64,000 nucleotides of DNA from NCBI RefSeq assembly GCF_000970685.1, contig NZ_LAJB01000003.1, positions 372,001 to 436,000 of the forward strand, read 5' to 3'. The stretch comes from Domibacillus indicus (GTDB lineage: Bacteria; Bacillota; Bacilli; Bacillales; Domibacillaceae). Under the pieces are notes generated by a model that saw only the letters and a list, made by a program, of their open reading frames with translations, was not told the DNA's origin and ran no database searches. The position numbers and the translations under genes were made by a program. This document shows positions 59,625 through 64,000 of the stretch, one piece after another (position 1 is the first letter of the stretch; each line of letters starts with the position of its first letter).

Positions 59625-61505
59625 TTATTTTTTTCCTTCTATTAAAATACTCATTGATTTCCCCATAAAAGAAGGAGTTGCGTAGGTCTTTCCGTACTTT
59701 TTAATGGTAATCATATTGTTTTTGGCGGAGGCCACTTTTGTGTTGCTTACTTTCCATGTAGCGAGCTGGCTCACATCGACGGTTTGTCCGTTTGACAGCT
59801 TTGCGGTCAGCACAATTTTTTTCGCAGTGCCGGGTTTACCCGCTACTTTTTTCGTGCTGGCCGTTAAGCTTTGGACGCTGGCATCAACTGTAATTCCGGC
59901 TGTTTTTCCGGCATATGAAGCCGCAACGGATGTTTTACCGTAGTTTTGAATGGTAATAACGCCTTTAGCGGCCGTTGCGATTTTTTGATTACCGGTTTTC
60001 CATTGGGCCGCTTCTGTTACATCAACCTGCTTTCCATTAGCGAGTGTTGCAAACAATTGAGCCGTTTTTGACTCTTTCGGCTTTCCTGTGACCGTTGCTG
60101 CACTGGCGCTGACCGCCCGCACCGTTGAATCAACAGGCAGTGTCACTTTTTTTCCGCCATCGGCCGCCTGGATAACCGCTTTTCCGAACCGGTGGACTGT
60201 TACAACCCCGCTTTTCACCGTAGCAACAGCCGGGTTGCTTGATGTCCAAACCGCTTCTTTTGTCCGGTCGATCTCTTGTCCATCCTCATAAGCAGCTGTT
60301 ACTGTAATGGCCTTTGATTCACCCGGAAGCGCATAAATCGAAGAAGTGTCAGCTGACAGCCCAACAGGTGCCAAGCTTTGAAAAGGGACGGCAGCCGGCT
60401 TTACGTATGTTGCCTGTATAAAGCCATACCCGTACCATGAGTCCCGGCCGGCGGCTCCTAAATCCCTGCTCGTTTCCGTCAGTAATGTACGAAGACGCAC
60501 ATTGCTGACGGCCGGGTCAGCCTGCTTCATTAAAGCAAGCTGACCCGAGACATAAGGAGCGGCCATTGATGTTCCGCTCATTCGCGCATATCCATTATTC
60601 AAGTAAGTGGCTGTAATGCTCTGGCCGGGCGCTGAAACTTCGACTGCACTTCCCGTTGATGAAAAAGAAGCCCGGTTTAAGCTGCTGTCAACGGCTCCTA
60701 CTGCGATAGCGGAAGAATAGCGCGCCGGATAATCCACGGTGTCGTCCGTTCCTGAGGCCGAGCCGTCATTTCCGGCTGCCGCCACAACAAGGATTCCCTG
60801 AGCATAAGCTTTATCGACCATAGACTGAAAAGCGGCCGAATGAGTCTGTGTGCCAAGACTCAAGTTAATAATATCCATCTTATTTGTGATCGCCCAGTCA
60901 ATGCCGGCTAAAATGCTGGACAGACTGCCCGAACCGTCTTTATTCAATGACTTAACCGCAAAAAGAGACGCGTCCGGCGCCACTCCCTTTGTGCCAAATC
61001 CATTATCTTTTGCACCGATAATACCTGCGGCGTGCGTTCCGTGGCCATTATCATCCTGATAAGAAGAAGTATAGGAAACAAAAGAAGCGCCTCCTGCAAT
61101 CGATAAGTCAGAGTGGCTGGCAACTCCCGTATCCACAACCGCTATCTTTACTCCTTTTCCTGTTAAGCCGGCGTTCCAGGAAACCGGCACATTCGCCGCT
61201 TGAATACCCCAGTCCAGCAGTTGCGCTGAAGCCTGAACAGGAATATCCTTTTCTACACGCAGAACGCTTTCATCCCTCTTCAGCTCGTTTATTTCATCGG
61301 CCGGCAGTGTGACTGCAGCGATCGGCAGTTGCTTAAATGCGCGGTCAACCTCGCCTTCCGCTTCCAAAACAGCTTTTTTATCGACTTTCTCGTCAAATAT
61401 AACAATGACCTTTTGCTCCTCATCCGATGCGGCAAGCGCCCCATTCGGGCCAAAAGAAGCGGCAATAAGACCAGCGGCAAACAACATAGCGGCAGTTTTC
61501 TTCAT
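59625..61505 (-). CDS. Secreted subtilisin-like serine protease with three Ig-like repeats
   Basis: 626 residues. Signal peptide (1-26), an inhibitor I9 propeptide (about 32-93), an S8 catalytic domain (about 98-355) with Asp125 (VVDTGVASHSD), His155 (DNGHGTHAAG), Asn245 (AAAGNDGS) and Ser312 (SGTSMAAP). It ends with three repeats of about 80 residues (about 370-626), each ending in a pattern such as GVVTVHRFGKAVIQA, GVITIQNYGKTSVAA and NMITIKKYGKTYATP (Big_2-like). The repeats may bind wall or matrix. SD GGGAGG lies directly after a c-di-GMP-type riboswitch. It stands alone in a matrix region, so matrix processing is a natural guess. Confidence 0.93.
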   Translation of the reverse strand: MKKTAAMLFAAGLIAASFGPNGALAASDEEQKVIVIFDEKVDKKAVLEAEGEVDRAFKQLPIAAVTLPADEINELKRDESVLRVEKDIPVQASAQLLDWGIQAANVPVSWNAGLTGKGVKIAVVDTGVASHSDLSIAGGASFVSYTSSYQDDNGHGTHAAGIIGAKDNGFGTKGVAPDASLFAVKSLNKDGSGSLSSILAGIDWAITNKMDIINLSLGTQTHSAAFQSMVDKAYAQGILVVAAAGNDGSASGTDDTVDYPARYSSAIAVGAVDSSLNRASFSSTGSAVEVSAPGQSITATYLNNGYARMSGTSMAAPYVSGQLALMKQADPAVSNVRLRTLLTETSRDLGAAGRDSWYGYGFIQATYVKPAAVPFQSLAPVGLSADTSSIYALPGESKAITVTAAYEDGQEIDRTKEAVWTSSNPAVATVKSGVVTVHRFGKAVIQAADGGKKVTLPVDSTVRAVSASAATVTGKPKESKTAQLFATLANGKQVDVTEAAQWKTGNQKIATAAKGVITIQNYGKTSVAASYAGKTAGITVDASVQSLTASTKKVAGKPGTAKKIVLTAKLSNGQTVDVSQLATWKVSNTKVASAKNNMITIKKYGKTYATPSFMGKSMSILIEGKK

Positions 61506-61519
61506 GATGTTTTTCCTCC

Positions 61520-61600
61520 CGGGCAGCTGGCTGGCATACCGTGCGGCTTAGCCCCTATAGCTTTGCGTCTCTGCATTTCCACAGATTTGCTTCAATAAAG
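61520..61600 (-). ncRNA. c-di-GMP-I (GEMM) riboswitch upstream of the subtilase gene
   Basis: Reverse-strand order: GAAGCAAATC, CTGTGGAAATGCAG (GAAA-capped P1b), AGACGCAAAGCTATAGGGGC, CTAAG, CCGCACGG, TATGCCAGCC, AGCTGCCC. This matches the GEMM-I core (GCAAAc, GAAA tetraloop, ACGCAAAGC, GGGnCTAAG...TATGcCAGCC). The 3' end runs into the SD (CCCGGGAGG), suggesting that ligand controls ribosome access. The outer P1 pairing is weak by eye. Confidence 0.82.
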
Positions 61601-61626
61601 TAAAGCAGGTGATGTTTCTGCTTCTT

Positions 61627-61656
61627 TTTATATCGGCCAATTCTCACAATAGTAAA
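61627..61656 (-). promoter_or_regulatory. Promoter of the subtilase gene
   Basis: Reverse strand TTTACT (61651-61656), 18-nt spacer, TATAAA (61627-61632), about 25 nt upstream of the aptamer. Confidence 0.5.
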
Positions 61657-61702
61657 GCGTTCAATACACTTCTTTCGAATTAGTGATAATCCTCCATAAA
61701 AA

Positions 61703-61725
61703 AAGACCTCCTTTTCGGAGATCTT
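61703..61725 (-). terminator. Terminator hairpin, distal copy (O-antigen-ligase-like gene)
   Basis: AAGATCTCC / GGAGGTCTT with a GAAAA-type loop, then seven T on the reverse strand. A 20-nt part of it recurs exactly at 61876-61895, next to the gene. Confidence 0.8.
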
Positions 61726-61729
61726 AAAG

Positions 61730-61875
61730 TGTAGACAAAGTCAGAAAGCAGGCTGATTGAAAACTCTTGTTCTTCCAGAAACGCCGCCGGCTGAGAAGCG
61801 GAGTGACCTTTTAGGGGTCATGAGCATTCACAGCCGGCAAGTGACGCCGAAAGCGAGCGTTTATCAACAGCCTGG
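61730..61875. repeat. Palindromic dispersed repeat between duplicated terminator halves
   Basis: Starts with TGTAGACAAAGTCA (also present, reversed, at about 32640) and has imperfect ends CAGGCTGATTGA ... TTATCAACAGCCTG, with inner stems (GACC/GGTC). It lies between two exact copies of GACCTCCTTTTCGGAGATCT. Probably a MITE-like or other mobile palindrome that entered a terminator. Confidence 0.6.
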
Positions 61876-61913
61876 GACCTCCTTTTCGGAGATCTCATCA
61901 AATTCACTGCTTA

Positions 61914-63389
61914 TTATTTAAATCGTTTAGGAAACAGCGCGGCTTCCCAGTGGTTTTTTGTAGAAGCTACAATTGCTGTTGCTAAAAAGAAATAAGTCGT
62001 AAAGGTTTTATCTTCCCAGATGTTATACAGCAGCCCGCAGACAAAAATGCCGAGCAGGAAGGAAAGTGTCGGGATGGCAAATGGATGGTCATCTTTCTTT
62101 TTCCAGAGAAGAACAAGCATGCCAAGCAAAAAGACGGCGAAGGCAATAACGCCGAGCGCACCTGTCTGCGCAATCACTTGCACGTACTGGCTGTCTGAAT
62201 ACATATTTTCCGGGATTTCATATTTTTCGTAAATAGGCGAGCTGTAGCTTTTCGTCGCCGAGTCGCCAAAGGTAGCGAAGCCGGTGCCAATGACCGGGCT
62301 GTCTTTGAAAATCTCAAGCCCTTTGGTTACTACAAATAAACGGCCGGTCTGCTGGCTGAGCTCTACAGTATCCGCTTTAAATGTTTCTTTTAGCCGATTT
62401 GCTTCTACTGAATCTTCTGGCTCTTCTTCACCATTGTCATCCGGAGCTTCTACCGCTGGCGGCGCTTCATTAATAACATTTGCCTCAATATAGCGTGCCG
62501 CCGATGCAACAGGTACACCGACCAGCGCAGCACCCAGCGCAATCGTGGCAATGGCCATCAAGGCCGACCGCCAATTGCGTGACAGCGCCACAAAAACAAC
62601 GAATCCGACGGCAAAGCCAATCCAGGTGCCGCGCGAGTAAGTTAAAAACCATATACCCATCATAAGCACGGCGCTGATAAACAAAACAATCTTAAGCCAT
62701 CTGGCTGTAACAAGCGAGCGCAAATACAGTATACAGATAAACGCAATCGTTAAATAAACAGCAAAAACATTTGGATTGTTAATCCAGCCATAAATACGGA
62801 CCCGGTTATTCGGGGACAGCGACCGGTTTACCCATGCTTCCGGCATCATCAGTGTCCGGGCTGAAAGCTTTTCAACAAAGCCTTGCACGACCATGAGCAT
62901 GGCGACAGCAACAGTCACCCATAGGAAGCTGATGATATCATCTTTTGTAAGATCAAGTCGCCTGGCCGAGTAATACACAAGATACGTAATAATAAAAGCA
63001 CGCAGCTGAAAAATAATCGCGCCCAGTTCAACACCCGTGAAAAAAGCGGAAACGGAGCCAATCAGCAGGAAAGCAAAAAACCCGTATTCAAACGCATGAA
63101 AGCGAAACCATGATCGGATGTCATGCCTTGTATTCCACAAAACGCGCAGTGTCATAGCGATAATAATCAGGTCTCCCGCCAGCTTCAAACCAGGGGACAT
63201 TTCCGTTAAAAAGGAACGCATGGGGAAATAAATAAGAATTGCTAAAAGTCCTTCTTTTGGACGCAAAAAAGCAATGGCTGCTACAAGAGCCGAAATAGCG
63301 AGCGCTGCTGCGGTCGACGGAATTGCAGCCGCAAGAAAAAACAAAGCGGCGGCCGCACCCGCAATGCTGTATGAAATTCGATTATTCAT
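61914..63389 (-). CDS. O-antigen ligase/polymerase family membrane protein
   Basis: About 491 residues with 11-12 membrane spans. The Wzy_C region includes TYSRGTWIGFAVGFVVFVAL, a large outer loop (ANVINEAPPAVEAPDDNGEE and on) and GLEIFKDSPVIGTGFATFGD. Could ligate or polymerise a second glycan, distinct from the eps-operon polymerase at 48464. Start at 63389 with GGAAAGGAAAG; an upstream ATG (63416) has no good SD. Confidence 0.85.
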   Translation of the reverse strand: MNNRISYSIAGAAAALFFLAAAIPSTAAALAISALVAAIAFLRPKEGLLAILIYFPMRSFLTEMSPGLKLAGDLIIIAMTLRVLWNTRHDIRSWFRFHAFEYGFFAFLLIGSVSAFFTGVELGAIIFQLRAFIITYLVYYSARRLDLTKDDIISFLWVTVAVAMLMVVQGFVEKLSARTLMMPEAWVNRSLSPNNRVRIYGWINNPNVFAVYLTIAFICILYLRSLVTARWLKIVLFISAVLMMGIWFLTYSRGTWIGFAVGFVVFVALSRNWRSALMAIATIALGAALVGVPVASAARYIEANVINEAPPAVEAPDDNGEEEPEDSVEANRLKETFKADTVELSQQTGRLFVVTKGLEIFKDSPVIGTGFATFGDSATKSYSSPIYEKYEIPENMYSDSQYVQVIAQTGALGVIAFAVFLLGMLVLLWKKKDDHPFAIPTLSFLLGIFVCGLLYNIWEDKTFTTYFFLATAIVASTKNHWEAALFPKRFK

Positions 63390-63479
63390 TCTAGTAAGCT
63401 TTCCTTTCCCATTCATCTTTAAATACGCTCACAATATTGTATCAGAAAAATAATTAACGTGCATCGGCCAAAAAAAAGA

Positions 63480-63504
63480 AAAAACTGCGCCACCGCAGTT
63501 TTTT
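63480..63504 (-). terminator. Terminator of the DUF4855 gene
   Basis: ACTGCG / CGCAGT with A- and T-flanks extending the stem, 4-nt loop, T-rich tail on the reverse strand. Confidence 0.8.
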
Positions 63505-63509
63505 CTTCG

Positions 63510-64000
63510 TCACTTGCTGAAAAAGGTCGAAGTTAATTGCCGATGCCAGGTTTGAAAAATCGGACTGTCGTAGGTAACCATCCGTTCGACCATATTGATG
63601 CCCTGATAGAAGATCATGCCCTTTTGATCCAGTCCATAACGCTTGGCAAAGTCTGTATACATAGTAAAGGTTTCAACGCCCTCCGGCGCCTGGGCAAGGC
63701 CGTACGAATCAATTTCCATGGTAATGCCCGTTCCGTAAATTTGGGCATTTACGAATGCTTTATGGAGGCGTTCGACCTTGTTAGAGACACTTGTACGGAA
63801 TGCGTTCGGCTGTAAAAAAGCTGCATCGAAGCCGTACGACTTCCAGTTTTGAAAGTTGGTTGACGTTGCATGCGGCGCATAAATTAAAAATTTATTTTGC
63901 TGGTGAATTTTTTGTGAAATCGATGAAAGAAGCAGTCCATCATCTTCCACACGCACGGTTTCGTTCATCCAATAATACCCTTTAAAAGCAATATTAGAAA
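63510..64000 (-). CDS. DUF4855 family protein, 5' end beyond the window
   Basis: C-terminal part of a larger protein. The frame stays open to the edge (SNIAFKGYYWMNETVRVEDD), so the internal ATG at 63968 is not the start. Blocks typical of DUF4855 are KFLIYAPHATSTNFQNWKSY, GFDAAFLQPNAFRT, GITMEIDSYGLAQ and MIFYQGINM. The fold is TIM-barrel-like, often found in secreted or S-layer-linked proteins of Bacillales, with no proven activity. Whether SLH domains precede it cannot be seen. Confidence 0.8.
   Translation of the reverse strand, partial: SNIAFKGYYWMNETVRVEDDGLLLSSISQKIHQQNKFLIYAPHATSTNFQNWKSYGFDAAFLQPNAFRTSVSNKVERLHKAFVNAQIYGTGITMEIDSYGLAQAPEGVETFTMYTDFAKRYGLDQKGMIFYQGINMVERMVTYDSPIFQTWHRQLTSTFFSK

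Overview
The window looks like a chromosomal segment of a Gram-positive, spore-former-type Bacillaceae (Bacillales) with moderate GC. The reasons are the SD-rich starts (AGGAGG, with frequent GTG/TTG starts), SinR/SinI-type regulators, a split glycine decarboxylase (gcvPA/gcvPB), a YtrA-type GntR-ABC operon, PhoX with its own TatA/TatC, SLH-domain and LPXTG surface proteins, and a B. subtilis-like eps locus. The genus cannot be fixed from sequence alone; a Domibacillus/Bacillus-like member is a guess. No tRNA, rRNA, CRISPR array, IS element or prophage was recognised.

Layout. 1-13.6 kb is mostly housekeeping: serine biosynthesis (serC-serA), an Na+/alanine symporter, a membrane-anchored zinc-ribbon/trypsin-like protease, a uracil permease, a CvfB-like RNA-binding protein, and class I ribonucleotide reductase nrdA-nrdB under a cobalamin riboswitch with an intrinsic terminator. 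Two small basic paralogous proteins flank nrdAB, and an aspartate kinase follows. 13.6-26.6 kb is cell-surface and export: an SLH-anchored 5'-nucleotidase, a lipoprotein, a GntR-ABC operon, an LPXTG adhesin with its own sortase, an SPFH protein, and phoX-tatA-tatC. 26.7-34.9 kb mixes small SinR/SinI-type regulators, an M48-ankyrin protease, a lone glycosyltransferase and an orphan ATP-grasp ligase. 34.6-39.1 kb is the glycine cleavage operon behind a tandem glycine riboswitch.

39.2-64 kb is largely an exopolysaccharide/biofilm region. It holds an acyltransferase/beta-helix/DUF218 operon (39.2-42.4 kb, + strand). A 12-gene leftward eps operon (55.4 to 42.5 kb) encodes a CapD-like dehydratase, aminotransferase, chain-length protein, GalU, three glycosyltransferases, a polymerase, an initiating sugar-phosphate transferase and three FemAB/GNAT acyltransferases. 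A SinR-like gene diverges from it. A flippase-GT2 operon, a secreted subtilase, a second O-antigen-ligase-like protein and a partial DUF4855 gene follow.

The genes appear joined by one control circuit. Near-identical 16-bp palindromes of the form GTTCTTTATAAAGAAC (the known SinR half-site GTTCTYT in inverted pairs) sit on or next to promoters of the eps operon, the acyltransferase operon and the lone glycosyltransferase, and matching half-sites precede the flippase operon. The window encodes three SinR-like repressors and two stand-alone SinI-like peptides. One SinI-like gene and the subtilase gene are each preceded by a leader resembling the c-di-GMP-I (GEMM) riboswitch. I infer a c-di-GMP -> SinI-like antagonist -> SinR-like repressor -> exopolysaccharide path; this is the most interesting hypothesis here and is untested. 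Three copies of a GC-rich dispersed repeat sit in the larger gene-free gaps.
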